Below are positions 32,470 through 40,683 of a DNA stretch of 61,828 nucleotides, in pieces (position 1 is the first letter of the stretch; every line of letters starts with the position of its first letter). Origin of the DNA: UBA5189 sp035631615 (GTDB lineage Bacteria; Chloroflexota; Limnocylindria; Limnocylindrales; CSP1-4); contig DASQIK010000026.1 of the NCBI GenBank assembly GCA_035631615.1, forward strand, positions 1 to 61,828. The letters run 5' to 3'. Both the position numbers and the translations under genes were made by a program. Under the pieces are notes generated by a model. It was given only the letters and a program-made list of their open reading frames with translations. It made no database searches and was not told the origin of the DNA.

Positions 32470-34002
32470 ATGACCAAGGCGCTGCCCGCCGGGCGACCGA
32501 TCAAGCATCGTCCGGTGTTCGGGCTGTTCGACCCGGACGGCTGGGCGTGGGCCACGGTCAAGGCCGGCTTCTGGCTGTTCGTGATCATCATCACGCTCGG
32601 CTACATCCCGGATCGCGCGTACTACTTCATCGTCTCCCGCACGTTCGACATCATCGGCACGCCGGGCCTCTCGATCGTGAACCTGTGCCCGCCGGAGAAC
32701 GGCTCGACGATGCCGTGCCCGGTCCCGGCCGGCAGCGTGCTTCCGTGGCAGGCCTCGCCACCGGAGATCAGCCTCCCGCAGCCACGGACCGGCGGAGCGG
32801 CCGCGCAGATCGGCACGACGCTGCTGTACATCGGCGGCACGGACGGCAAGGCCGCATCCGCGACCACGTACATTGCAACGCTCGACAAGGGCACGTTCGG
32901 CGCATGGACGGAGGGGCCGGCCCTGCCGGCAGCCCGGACGGACGCCGGGATGGCGGTCCTCAACGGCACCGCGTTCCTCGCCGGTGGGCTCGGCCCGGAT
33001 GGCGCGCCGACGGCCACGCTCTATTCGCTCGCCATCGATCCGACGACGACCAAGCTCGGCAACTGGGCGGTCGTCGACAAGGTCCAGCTGCCGGCGCCCC
33101 GGTCCGGCGCGTCGGTGGTCGCGGTCCCGGACGGCATCGTCGTCCTCGGCGGCCGCGGGCCGGATGGCAAGGTCACCTCCACGGTCTGGAAGGCCACGCT
33201 GGACTCGACCTCCGGCAAGCTCGGCGCGTTCAAGGACCAGCCGGGCCTGCCGCACCCAGTCGCGGACGCCGCCGCCGCCTACGCGGGCACGTGGGTGTGG
33301 GTCTACGGCGGGTCGGATGAGGCCGGCCCGACGGCGGCCGTGCAGCGTGCCGACTACGGCGCCGTGACCGCGCCCGCGGCCGGCGGCGCAGCGTCGGCGG
33401 CGCCGGCGAGCCCGGCGGCGAGCGGCGCCACGACCCAGGGCGTGATCGCATGGGCCGTCCCCACGGCAGCTGCGGGAGGCTCGAACCTGCCCGCGCCGCG
33501 CACCGGCGGGGCAGGCTTCGTCTCGAACGGCGCGCTCTACCTCGCCGGAGGCTCCGACGGCACCACGGCCCACGGGGAGCTCTACTGGGCTGTTCCCGAC
33601 AACAGCGGCAACATCGCCGGCTGGCAGCACCTCGCCGCCACGGACCTGCCCGCCGCGGTCGCCCATGCGGCACCGGTCGTCACGGGTGGCTACGCGATCC
33701 TCATCGGTGGGACGTCCGCCTCCGGCGTCGTCGCGACGTCGAGCCGGGCCAGCATGGCGCCGCAGGCGCCGTTCTTCCAGGCCGGGCTCGTCGGGTTCCT
33801 GCCGGGCGTGGTGGTTCCGGGCCTGCAGATCGGCGGCCAGATCGGGACGCAGCTGGGCCTGCTCGCCGCGGCGGGCGTCGGCACCGGCAACTTCGCGATC
33901 CTCGTCGCCCTTGGCTGGGCGTTCAACCACAAGCCCCAGATCGCCGCCTGGCGCGATCGCCGCCGGCGAGCGCGCGAGGCCAGGGCGCCGAAGCCGGTCT
34001 AG
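32470..34002 (+). CDS. Membrane Kelch-repeat protein of the bc complex operon
   Basis: The 510-residue protein has an N-terminal membrane helix (about 32-52), a periplasmic region with Kelch-like blades (PRTGGAAAQIGTTLLYIGGT, later PAARTDAGMAVLNG and PRSGASVVAV) and a C-terminal hydrophobic pair (about 445-490) before a basic tail. It starts 3 nt after the cytochrome-cupredoxin gene. It may be an extra structural subunit or assembly factor; no cofactor motif is visible. Its TAG stop shares a CTAG palindrome with the stop of the convergent DUF309 gene. Confidence 0.75.
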   Translation: MTKALPAGRPIKHRPVFGLFDPDGWAWATVKAGFWLFVIIITLGYIPDRAYYFIVSRTFDIIGTPGLSIVNLCPPENGSTMPCPVPAGSVLPWQASPPEISLPQPRTGGAAAQIGTTLLYIGGTDGKAASATTYIATLDKGTFGAWTEGPALPAARTDAGMAVLNGTAFLAGGLGPDGAPTATLYSLAIDPTTTKLGNWAVVDKVQLPAPRSGASVVAVPDGIVVLGGRGPDGKVTSTVWKATLDSTSGKLGAFKDQPGLPHPVADAAAAYAGTWVWVYGGSDEAGPTAAVQRADYGAVTAPAAGGAASAAPASPAASGATTQGVIAWAVPTAAAGGSNLPAPRTGGAGFVSNGALYLAGGSDGTTAHGELYWAVPDNSGNIAGWQHLAATDLPAAVAHAAPVVTGGYAILIGGTSASGVVATSSRASMAPQAPFFQAGLVGFLPGVVVPGLQIGGQIGTQLGLLAAAGVGTGNFAILVALGWAFNHKPQIAAWRDRRRRAREARAPKPV

Positions 34003-34421
34003 GTTCGGGGGATCTCGATCGCGGTTCCCTGGTCGCCCGCTGGTGCCCCGGAACCCGCGAGCCACCGATCGATCGAGGCGAGCAGCACCTCCGCGTCGAT
34101 GCCGAGGCGAGGGCCTGCCGCAAGGCCGTTCGCGACGCGATCGCGCGCGCCACGCAGGTTCTTCTCGGTCCCCGCTGGATTCGATCGGGCTCCGTGCACG
34201 AAGGCGGCCGCGAGCTTGATCACGCCCTGGATCAGCTCGCGCTCGGCGAGGTCGCGCGTGCCCATCCATGCCGGCTCGAGCAGCTCGTGGGCGAGGAACC
34301 AGTCGCCGTGGCGGTAGGCATCGAGCCCCGTCTCGAGGGCGGCGCGCAGCTCCGCCGGTGGGAGCGGGCGGTAGGCCTTGGCGCGGCCGCCCTGGAGGAT
34401 CGTCTCCTTCGGCGTCGTCAG
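33999..34421 (-). CDS. DUF309 protein with apparent CTG start
   Basis: The 140-residue protein has the DUF309 signature: HGDWFLAHELLEPAWMGTRD followed by ELIQGVIKLAAAFVHG, a helical family of unknown function. No ATG, GTG or TTG occurs in frame between the stop of the upstream gene and the signature. The only fitting start is CTG 34421, which overlaps the DUF2203 stop as CTGA, the same geometry as an ATGA coupled start. Likely translated by re-initiation after DUF2203. Confidence 0.75.
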   Translation of the reverse strand: MTTPKETILQGGRAKAYRPLPPAELRAALETGLDAYRHGDWFLAHELLEPAWMGTRDLAERELIQGVIKLAAAFVHGARSNPAGTEKNLRGARDRVANGLAAGPRLGIDAEVLLASIDRWLAGSGAPAGDQGTAIEIPRT

Positions 34422-34855
34422 GCCGCCGGGGTGCCCGAGCCGCGGCTCATCGGGAGCTCGCTGAGCGGTCGTCGCGACTCGAAGCCCTCGTCGAGCGGAT
34501 GCCACGCGTCGATGTCGCCTTCGCCGAGGCGCCAGCACAGCCAGATCGGGCGCCCACTCACGAGGGCGGGGAAGTCGATCAGCCCCGTCGAGATATCGCG
34601 AAGCGTGATGTCGAGCTCGACGAGGCGGGCGACGCCGGCCTGCATCTGGTCGATGAGCCCCTGCATGCCGAGACGCAGGAGGCGGATCCGCTCCGCGGCC
34701 GCGGCGGTCGGCGTCTCGTCGTCCGGTGGCGACGCGGCGACGACGCGGTCGCGCAGCTCGATGAGCTCGGCACGCTGGTCGCGCAGTGCCGCGAGGATGC
34801 GCCCGACCTCGGGCAGCAGCCCGTTGGCCTCGTCGATGCCGTAGTAGCGACTCAC
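34418..34855 (-). CDS. DUF2203 family protein
   Basis: The 145-residue protein opens with YYGIDEANGLLPEVGRIL, continues with a coiled-coil helix and ends with TGLIDFPALV, PIWLCWRLGEGDI and WHPLDEGFESRRPL, the DUF2203 hallmarks. Function unknown. GTG 34855 is read from a leaderless promoter. It is coupled to the following DUF309 gene. Confidence 0.85.
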   Translation of the reverse strand: MSRYYGIDEANGLLPEVGRILAALRDQRAELIELRDRVVAASPPDDETPTAAAAERIRLLRLGMQGLIDQMQAGVARLVELDITLRDISTGLIDFPALVSGRPIWLCWRLGEGDIDAWHPLDEGFESRRPLSELPMSRGSGTPAA

Positions 34856-34861
34856 CTGCTG

Positions 34862-34867
34862 AGTTTA
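34862..34867 (-). promoter_or_regulatory. Leaderless promoter -10 box of DUF2203-DUF309
   Basis: TAAACT, 6 nt, GTG 34855. It is separated by only 9 bp from the opposing aminotransferase -10 box, so the promoters overlap. Confidence 0.6.
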
Positions 34868-34876
34868 GGCCCACCG

Positions 34877-34882
34877 TATGAT
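34877..34882 (+). promoter_or_regulatory. Leaderless promoter -10 box of aminotransferase
   Basis: TATGAT, 7 nt, ATG 34890. An ATG at 34878 lies inside the box and is not a credible start. Confidence 0.6.
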
Positions 34883-34889
34883 GCGAGCC

Positions 34890-36095
34890 ATGAAGACTGC
34901 TGCCCGCATGGATTCGATCGGCACCGAGTCGGCCTTCGAGGTCTCCGCCCGCGCACGCGCGCTCGAGGCGACGGGCCGCTCGATCATCTACCTCCAGATC
35001 GGCGAGCCTGACTTCGACACCCCGGCGAACGTCCGGGAGGCCGCGAAGGCCGCCATCGACGCGGGACTGACACACTACCCGCCCTACGCCGGGCTGCCCG
35101 ACCTCCGCGCCGCCATCGCCGCCGACACGACCGCGCGGCGGGGCGTTGCGGTCGAACCGTCGAACGTCTTCGTGACCGTCGGTGGCAAGGGTGTGATGGT
35201 CTACGCGATCCTCGCCCTGGTGAACCGCGGCGACGAGGTCATCGTGCCCGACCCGGGCTACCCGATCTACGACTCGATCACCCGGTTCGTCGGCGGGGTG
35301 TCGGTGCCGATCCCGATCCGGATGGAACATGACTTCCGCCTCGACGTCGACGAGCTCGCCTCGCTCATCACGCCGCGCACGAAGCTCATCGTCCTGAACT
35401 CGCCCGCGAACCCCACCGGCGGCGTGCTGACACGCGGTGATGTCGAGCGGATCGCCGAGCTCGCACAGCGCCACGACATCGTCGTGCTGTCCGACGAGAT
35501 CTACGCGCGGATCCTGTACGACGGCGCGGAGCACGTGTCGATCGCCTCGCTCGACGGCATGGCCGAGCGCACGATCCTCCTCGATGGCTTCTCGAAGACC
35601 TACGCGATGACCGGCTGGCGCCTCGGCTACGCGATCGTCCCGGACTGGCTGGTGAAGACGTACGGCCAATTGATCATCAACACGATCAGCGGCGTGACCG
35701 CGTTCGCCCAGGCCGGCGCGATCGAGGCCCTGCGTGGGCCGCAGGACGACGTCGACGCGATGGTTCGGGAGTTCAACGCGCGGCGCGATCTCGTTGTCGA
35801 CGGGCTCAACGCGATTCCGGGCATCCGCTGCCATCGGCCAACGGGCGCGTTCTACGTCTTCCCGGACATCTCGGGGACGGGCCTCACCGGCGCGGAGCTC
35901 GCCGAGCGGCTGCTACAGGAGGCCGGCGTGTGCGTCCTTGCCGGCACCGCGTTCGGGGGCGTGGGCGTCAACCACATCCGGATCTCGTACGCGAACTCCC
36001 GCGAGAACCTCATCGAAGCCCTCGGGCGGATCCGCGCGTTCGTGGCCCCCCTGGTCGAGGCGCGCCTGGGCTCAGCGGCAGCTCCGGCTCGGTAA
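34890..36095 (+). CDS. Class I pyridoxal-phosphate aminotransferase (AspB-like)
   Basis: The 401-residue fold-type I enzyme has the family start ESAFEVSARARAL, substrate-side motif QIGEPDFDTP, NPTGG near 172, and the Schiff-base lysine in DGFSKTYAMTGWRLGYA near 235. Closest classes are aspartate or branched-chain/aromatic aminotransferases of the AspC-AspB group; specificity is not readable. It is followed after 273 nt by a 2-hydroxyacid dehydrogenase, which suggests joint amino-acid/2-keto-acid use. Confidence 0.88.
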   Translation: MKTAARMDSIGTESAFEVSARARALEATGRSIIYLQIGEPDFDTPANVREAAKAAIDAGLTHYPPYAGLPDLRAAIAADTTARRGVAVEPSNVFVTVGGKGVMVYAILALVNRGDEVIVPDPGYPIYDSITRFVGGVSVPIPIRMEHDFRLDVDELASLITPRTKLIVLNSPANPTGGVLTRGDVERIAELAQRHDIVVLSDEIYARILYDGAEHVSIASLDGMAERTILLDGFSKTYAMTGWRLGYAIVPDWLVKTYGQLIINTISGVTAFAQAGAIEALRGPQDDVDAMVREFNARRDLVVDGLNAIPGIRCHRPTGAFYVFPDISGTGLTGAELAERLLQEAGVCVLAGTAFGGVGVNHIRISYANSRENLIEALGRIRAFVAPLVEARLGSAAAPAR

Positions 36096-36368
36096 GGACC
36101 CGAAGGTGCCGTTGTCGTTCCGCCCGGCGGTAGCTTCCGCAGAGACGTCTCGCCCCACGGAACACGTGGCGCCTCGGAGCCTGTTGGGTGTCGTGGCTTC
36201 TCGCCTGACGACACGCTCCGGCGACGGCGGCGTGGGCTTACCCATGGTTCTCGCGCCACGGAAGGGTTCGCCCGTCGTGGCGCCGCAGCGCCGCCGCCAC
36301 CCAGATCTTGTTTCGCCCCGCGAGAGCGCCGCCCGGCGGCGCCACCGTGGCGCGTCTTCCAGGGCAGG
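36096..36368. other. Structured intergenic region upstream of the dehydrogenase
   Basis: This is 273 nt without a gene and very rich in short inverted repeats, for example GTGGCGCCGC...GCCGCCGCCAC and GCGCCGCCCGGCGGCGC close to the start codon. No known riboswitch core could be fitted with confidence. It may be a structured leader of the downstream gene or a terminator of the upstream one. Confidence 0.35.
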
Positions 36369-37355
36369 ATGAACACACGCCCGAAGGTCTTCGTCTCGCG
36401 GATCATCCCCGAGGAGGGCCTCGCGCCGATTCGCGCCGCGTGCGACGTCGAGATCTGGCAGGGCGAGCTGCCGCCGCCGCGCGGCGCGCTGCTCGACGCG
36501 ATCGCGGGCTGCGACGGCGTCCTCACCCTGCTCACCGACAAGGTCGACGACGAGTTCCTCGACGGCGCCGGGCCGCAGCTGAAGGTCGTCAGCAACTTCG
36601 CGGTCGGGTTCGACAACGTGGACGTGGCGGCGTGCACGAAGCGTGGCGTCGCGGTCGGCAACACGCCGGGCGTGCTCACCGAGACCACCGCCGATCTCGC
36701 GTGGACGCTGCTGATGGCCGCCGCGCGACGGATCACCGAGGGGGACCGCTACGTCCGCGGCGGCAGGTGGAAGACGTGGGGCCCGATGCTCCTGATGGGG
36801 CCGGACGTCCACGGCGCGACGCTCGGCATCGTCGGCTTCGGGCGGATCGGGCAGGCGATGGCGCGGCGCGCAAGGGGCTTCGGGATGCGCGTCATCTACC
36901 ACGACCTCCAGCGCGCCTCGAAGGCCGTCGAGGCCGAGTACGACGCGACCTACATGACCCTCGACGGGCTGCTGCCGCAGGCCGACTTCGTGTCCCTCCA
37001 CGTCAACCTCAGCCCCGAGACGAAGGGCCTGATCAATGCGGAGCGCCTCGGCTGGATGAAGCCAACGGCGATCCTCGTGAACACGGCGCGCGGCCCGGTC
37101 GTCGACTCGCAGGCGCTTGTCGACGCCCTCAGGGCCGGCACGATCGCGGCTGCCGCGCTCGACGTCACGGATCCCGAGCCGCTCCCCGCCGACCATCCGC
37201 TGATCGGCCTCGACAACTGCCTCGTCGTGCCGCACATCGCCTCCGCGAGCCGCGTGACGCGCGGCAGGATGGCCTCGATGGCCGCAGCGAACCTCCTCGC
37301 CGGCATCCGCGGCCAGCGGCTGCCGACCCCGGTGAACCCGGAGATCTACGGCTAG
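36369..37355 (+). CDS. D-2-hydroxyacid dehydrogenase (glyoxylate/hydroxypyruvate reductase-like)
   Basis: The 328-residue NAD(P)-dependent enzyme has the Rossmann motif GIVGFGRIGQAM near 156, an Arg in NTARGPVVD, a Glu in DPEPL and the catalytic His in VPHIASAS. It aligns best with glyoxylate/hydroxypyruvate reductases (about 320 residues, no C-terminal ACT domain as in long SerA). ATG 36369 directly follows GGGCAGG. Its stop abuts that of the convergent formyltransferase (TAGCTA). Confidence 0.87.
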   Translation: MNTRPKVFVSRIIPEEGLAPIRAACDVEIWQGELPPPRGALLDAIAGCDGVLTLLTDKVDDEFLDGAGPQLKVVSNFAVGFDNVDVAACTKRGVAVGNTPGVLTETTADLAWTLLMAAARRITEGDRYVRGGRWKTWGPMLLMGPDVHGATLGIVGFGRIGQAMARRARGFGMRVIYHDLQRASKAVEAEYDATYMTLDGLLPQADFVSLHVNLSPETKGLINAERLGWMKPTAILVNTARGPVVDSQALVDALRAGTIAAAALDVTDPEPLPADHPLIGLDNCLVVPHIASASRVTRGRMASMAAANLLAGIRGQRLPTPVNPEIYG

Positions 37356-38213
37356 CTAGTCGAGCGGCTCCGACTTCACGACCCAGATCGGGCCGTCGCC
37401 GGCATCGACCTTGAGCGCGCCATCGCCCGGATCGGCGAGGGCGGTCCTGAGGAGTCGAACCCGCCGGCCGTCCAGCTCGGCGACCGGTCCGACGATGCCG
37501 GCCCGCTGGACCGCAAACGCCCAGGCACGGACCTGGTTGTGGATCGATCGGCGACGCTGGCTCCAGTCGACGGTCGCGTAATCCTCGCCGAGCAATCCGG
37601 CCCAGCTCGCACCCTCCTCGGGCTGCGGGTCGCCGGGGTCGCCCGCCGCGACGCGCTCCAGTGCCCGCGGCAGCAGCCCGAGGGCGCTTCCGATCATGCG
37701 CGGGCCGAGCGCCCGGTAGTCGAAGTCGTCGTCCTCCATCGGGATCGTCGTCTGCGCGAGGATCCCGCCGGTGTCGAGGCTGGCGTCCATGCGGTGCCAG
37801 GTCAGGCCGTACTGCTCGTCGCCATCGCGGAAGGCCCACGAGATCGGGATCGGGCCACGATGACGGGGGAGCAGCGCAGGATGGCAGTTGATGACGCCGA
37901 GCCGCGGCACGTCCAGCGCCGCCTGAGGAATGCGCCAGCTGAAGCCCCAGCACACGGCGAGGTCCGCGGCGGCCGCTCGGAGGAGCGGCTCCATCGACTG
38001 GCGATCACGGGCGATGAGGACGTCGAGGCCCTTCGGCGCCGTGCTGTCGCCGAGCTCCGGAAAGTCGTCGCCAGTCGCGCCCGCGAGTTCGCGGCGTCGT
38101 GCGCTGATGACGGCGACCGGCTCGTGGCCCAGCTGGCGGAGCCCGTCCGTGAGGACCTCGGCGATCGGCGTGACCGTGGTGATCAGCGCAATGCGCCAGC
38201 GCTCCGTCGGCAT
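37356..38213 (-). CDS. Formyltransferase family protein (Fmt-like)
   Basis: The 285-residue protein has an N-terminal formyltransferase fold with NCHPALLPRHRGPIPISWAF (Asn and His of the catalytic set near 109), then the conserved THxx-type region LTWHRMDASLDTGGIL. The short C-terminal domain (RVRLLRTAL) resembles Fmt. It may be methionyl-tRNA formyltransferase or a sugar-amine formyltransferase (ArnA/PglD-like partners are absent). No def gene is adjacent. The start is set by a leaderless promoter. Confidence 0.8.
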   Translation of the reverse strand: MPTERWRIALITTVTPIAEVLTDGLRQLGHEPVAVISARRRELAGATGDDFPELGDSTAPKGLDVLIARDRQSMEPLLRAAAADLAVCWGFSWRIPQAALDVPRLGVINCHPALLPRHRGPIPISWAFRDGDEQYGLTWHRMDASLDTGGILAQTTIPMEDDDFDYRALGPRMIGSALGLLPRALERVAAGDPGDPQPEEGASWAGLLGEDYATVDWSQRRRSIHNQVRAWAFAVQRAGIVGPVAELDGRRVRLLRTALADPGDGALKVDAGDGPIWVVKSEPLD

Positions 38214-38220
38214 CGGCCCG

Positions 38221-38226
38221 AGTGTA
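38221..38226 (-). promoter_or_regulatory. Leaderless promoter -10 box of formyltransferase
   Basis: TACACT, 7 nt, ATG 38213. Confidence 0.6.
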
Positions 38227-38234
38227 CGGTCCGC

Positions 38235-38240
38235 TAGGCT
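38235..38240 (+). promoter_or_regulatory. -10 box of tRNA-Lys
   Basis: TAGGCT, 7 nt, then the mature 5' end of the tRNA, so the transcript may need little or no 5' trimming. Confidence 0.5.
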
Positions 38241-38247
38241 TTTCGCC

Positions 38248-38319
38248 GGGCCCGTAGCTCAGCGGCAGAGCAGGGGACTTTTAATCCTCGTGTCGTGGGT
38301 TCGAATCCCACCGGGCCCT
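38248..38319 (+). tRNA. tRNA-Lys (anticodon TTT)
   Basis: Acceptor GGGCCCG/CGGGCCC with discriminator T, D-arm GTAGCTCAGCGGCAGAGC, anticodon stem GGGGA/TCCTC with loop CTTTTAA, and T-arm GTGGGTTCGAATCCCAC. CCA is not encoded, unlike the other two tRNAs in this window. Confidence 0.95.
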
Positions 38320-38360
38320 CCGATCTCCGCGGGCGGCCAGTTCGCCACCTCGGAGGTCGC

Positions 38361-38366
38361 GATAAT
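38361..38366 (+). promoter_or_regulatory. Leaderless promoter -10 box of GNAT gene
   Basis: GATAAT, 6 nt, GTG 38373. Confidence 0.5.
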
Positions 38367-38372
38367 CGCCAG

Positions 38373-39233
38373 GTGGACGTCCTGCGCGCGACGACCGTCG
38401 CCGACTACATGCAGATTGCGGGCGGTTACCTCGCCGCGCGGGAGGCCGAGCAGAACCTGATCTTCGGCATCTGCTCGAACCTCGAGGCGGATCCGAGCCA
38501 GTACGCGACCGGTCCGTACCTCGCCGTGGTCGTCCACGGCGATCGCGTCGTCGGGACGGCGATCCGGACGCCGCCGTGGCGGCTCGTGCTCGGGGTGATG
38601 GAGCATCCCGGGGCCGTCCATCAGCTCGTCCAGGATCTCAAGGCAGATCCCGCCGGCAAGGATCTCCCGGGCGCACTCGGGCCATCGGAGGCGGTCGGGC
38701 ACTTCGCCGAGGCGTGGGCCGCCGCGATGAGCGTCAGGGCGAACCTTTCGCGCCACGAGCGCAGCTTCCGGCTGCGAACCGTCATCCCACCTCGGTCGGC
38801 GCCGGGAAGCATGCGTCGAGCCGGTCCCGCGGATCGAGCGCTCCTGGCCGCCTGGGCCCGCGCGTTTCACGAAGAGGCCCTGCCTGGCGGCCCGGACCAG
38901 GACCACGACGCCACGGCCGACCGCTGGATCCGCAACATCGGCCGCACGGCGTACCTGTGGGAGGACGGCGGCCGACCGGTGTCGCTGGCAGGTGTCGGCG
39001 GGTTGACGCCGAACGGCATCCGCGTCGGCCCCGTGTACACGCCGCCCGAGCTCCGCGGCCGCGGTTACGCAAGCAACCTCGTGGCGACGGCGTCGCAGCT
39101 CCAGCTCGACACCGGCCGAAGCTTCGTCTTCCTGTTCACCGACCTCGCCAATCCGACCGCGAACAGGATCTACCAGGCCATCGGCTACGAGCCGGTCAAC
39201 GACGTCGACGAGTACGCCTTCGAGCCGGCCTGA
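38373..39233 (+). CDS. GNAT family N-acetyltransferase
   Basis: The 286-residue protein has an N-terminal domain of loose GNAT character and a clear C-terminal GNAT domain (about 150-286). Its acetyl-CoA-binding motif A reads VGPVYTPPELRGRGYASNLV, followed by LFTDLANPTANRIYQAIGYEPV. The substrate is unknown; relatives act on small molecules or protein N-termini. GTG 38373 is chosen from the promoter spacing; the frame extends upstream into tRNA-Lys, which cannot be coding. Confidence 0.85.
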   Translation: MDVLRATTVADYMQIAGGYLAAREAEQNLIFGICSNLEADPSQYATGPYLAVVVHGDRVVGTAIRTPPWRLVLGVMEHPGAVHQLVQDLKADPAGKDLPGALGPSEAVGHFAEAWAAAMSVRANLSRHERSFRLRTVIPPRSAPGSMRRAGPADRALLAAWARAFHEEALPGGPDQDHDATADRWIRNIGRTAYLWEDGGRPVSLAGVGGLTPNGIRVGPVYTPPELRGRGYASNLVATASQLQLDTGRSFVFLFTDLANPTANRIYQAIGYEPVNDVDEYAFEPA

Positions 39234-39365
39234 CGGCGCTCAGGGGTGCGAGCTGGCACCGGAACGCAACACTTCGGGCACCGGGGCGCCGCCGATCGAA
39301 CGGCAACGGAGACGGAGACTTCCCATGAGAACCCGGGGCAGGCCGGGCGAGCCAAGGGGACGCAG

Positions 39366-39593
39366 ATGACGCTCGAGATGAACCAGGCAGCCGGTCGATT
39401 GCGCGCGGTGCGCGACGGTCAGGTCGCGCCGGTCACGTGCGCCGCCTGCGGCTGCCGGCTCGAGCCGAGCGCAACCGGCTCGGATTCGTGGGCGCACTTC
39501 GGTCGACTCGGGGGGCGCGACGCGCGCGGCTGTCGCGTTCCCTGCGTCGACGCCGACCACGACCGGAGCGGTCGCCCGATTCTCGCCGGGTAG
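39366..39593 (+). CDS. Small Cys-rich protein, possible zinc ribbon
   Basis: The 75-residue protein has CAACGC near 26 and GCRVPC near 56, which could form a Cys4-type zinc site, separated by WAHFGRLGG. ATG 39366 follows AAGGGGA. It is unrelated to neighbours by sequence; function unknown. Confidence 0.55.
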   Translation: MTLEMNQAAGRLRAVRDGQVAPVTCAACGCRLEPSATGSDSWAHFGRLGGRDARGCRVPCVDADHDRSGRPILAG

Positions 39594-39615
39594 CGCCGCC
39601 CGCCGCGGACCGCGG

Positions 39616-40683
39616 TCAGGCGGGCGAGGCCGTCTCGGCGCCCCGCCCGGTCTCGCGAGCCGCGAGTGCCTGCACCGCCGCGGCATCCTTCCGCCGCTCG
39701 GCGAGCCAGCACGCCGCAGCGTGCCCGTCCCCGACGTCGATCAGTGGCGGCTCCTCGACGCACTTCTCGAAGACCAGCGGGCAGCGGGTGCGGAACCGGC
39801 AGCCGCTCGGGATGTTCGCCGCGTCCGGCGTCTCGCCGACGAGGATCGTCCGCTGCGCCCGGTGCGCGGGAGGCTCTGGTGACGGCGACACGGACACGAG
39901 TGCCGCGGTGTACGGGTGGCGCGGCCGCTGGATGACCTCCTCCGCCGGCCCGATCTCCATGATCTTGCCGAGGTACATGACCGCGATCCGGTCGGCGATG
40001 ACCCAGGCGAGCGACAGGTCGTGGGTGATGAACAGGTAGGTCAGCTCCCGCTCGTGGCGGAGGTCGAGCATGAGCCGCAGCAGCTCGGTCCGGATCGAGA
40101 CGTCGAGCATGCTCACCGGCTCGTCGGCCACGACGAGCTGCGGGTCGAGGACGAGGGCACCGGCGATGAACGCGCGCTGGCGCTGCCCGCCCGAGAGCTG
40201 GTGCGGGAACCGGAACATGAAATCGGCTGCCGGCCGGAGGCCGGCCGCCTCGACGGCGGCGCTGATGCGCCCTTCGCGCTCGGCTCCGGGCGTCCCGATG
40301 TGGTTCACCTCGAGCGGCTCGGCGACGAAGTCGTGGATCGTCTGCTTCGGGTCCAGCGACTCGTACGGGTCCTGGAAGATGAACTGGACGCGACGCCGGT
40401 AGTCCCGCAGGCCACGCGTCCCGCGCACGTTCGACACGTCCCGGCCATCGAATGCGATCGTGCCCTCGGTCTGGCGCGTCAGCTTCACGATCACACGGGC
40501 CGTCGTCGTCTTGCCCGAGCCGGACTCGCCGACGAGCCCGAGGACCTCGCCCTTGTTGATCGTCAGGTCGATGCCGTCGACAGCGCGGACAGCCCCTCGC
40601 GGCCGCCGCAGGATGGTGTCGAGCAGCCCGCCTCGGATCGGGAAGTGGACCTTGAGGTTCGAGAGCCGCAGCAGCTCGGTCAT
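39616..40683 (-). CDS. Peptide ABC transporter ATP-binding protein (DppF/OppF type)
   Basis: The 355-residue ATPase has Walker A GESGSGKTT, Q-loop FIFQDPYESLDP, signature LSGGQRQR, Walker B LVVADEPVSMLD, switch FITHDLS, and the C-terminal oligopeptide-specific Cys region (SGCRFRTRCPLVFEKC) that holds an Fe-S cluster in DppD/F homologues. ATG 40683 overlaps the upstream stop. It is the last gene of the five-gene peptide-uptake operon. Confidence 0.9.
   Translation of the reverse strand: MTELLRLSNLKVHFPIRGGLLDTILRRPRGAVRAVDGIDLTINKGEVLGLVGESGSGKTTTARVIVKLTRQTEGTIAFDGRDVSNVRGTRGLRDYRRRVQFIFQDPYESLDPKQTIHDFVAEPLEVNHIGTPGAEREGRISAAVEAAGLRPAADFMFRFPHQLSGGQRQRAFIAGALVLDPQLVVADEPVSMLDVSIRTELLRLMLDLRHERELTYLFITHDLSLAWVIADRIAVMYLGKIMEIGPAEEVIQRPRHPYTAALVSVSPSPEPPAHRAQRTILVGETPDAANIPSGCRFRTRCPLVFEKCVEEPPLIDVGDGHAAACWLAERRKDAAAVQALAARETGRGAETASPA

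Noticed and set aside
36096..36368. T-box, cobalamin or glycine riboswitch, or RNase P RNA in the structured gap
   Set aside because: I tried both strands. Fragments such as GGGTGGCGGCGGCG look T-box-like, but the invariant TGGNACCGCG core, the specifier loop and a correctly placed downstream gene are missing. No RNase P or SRP core motifs were found.
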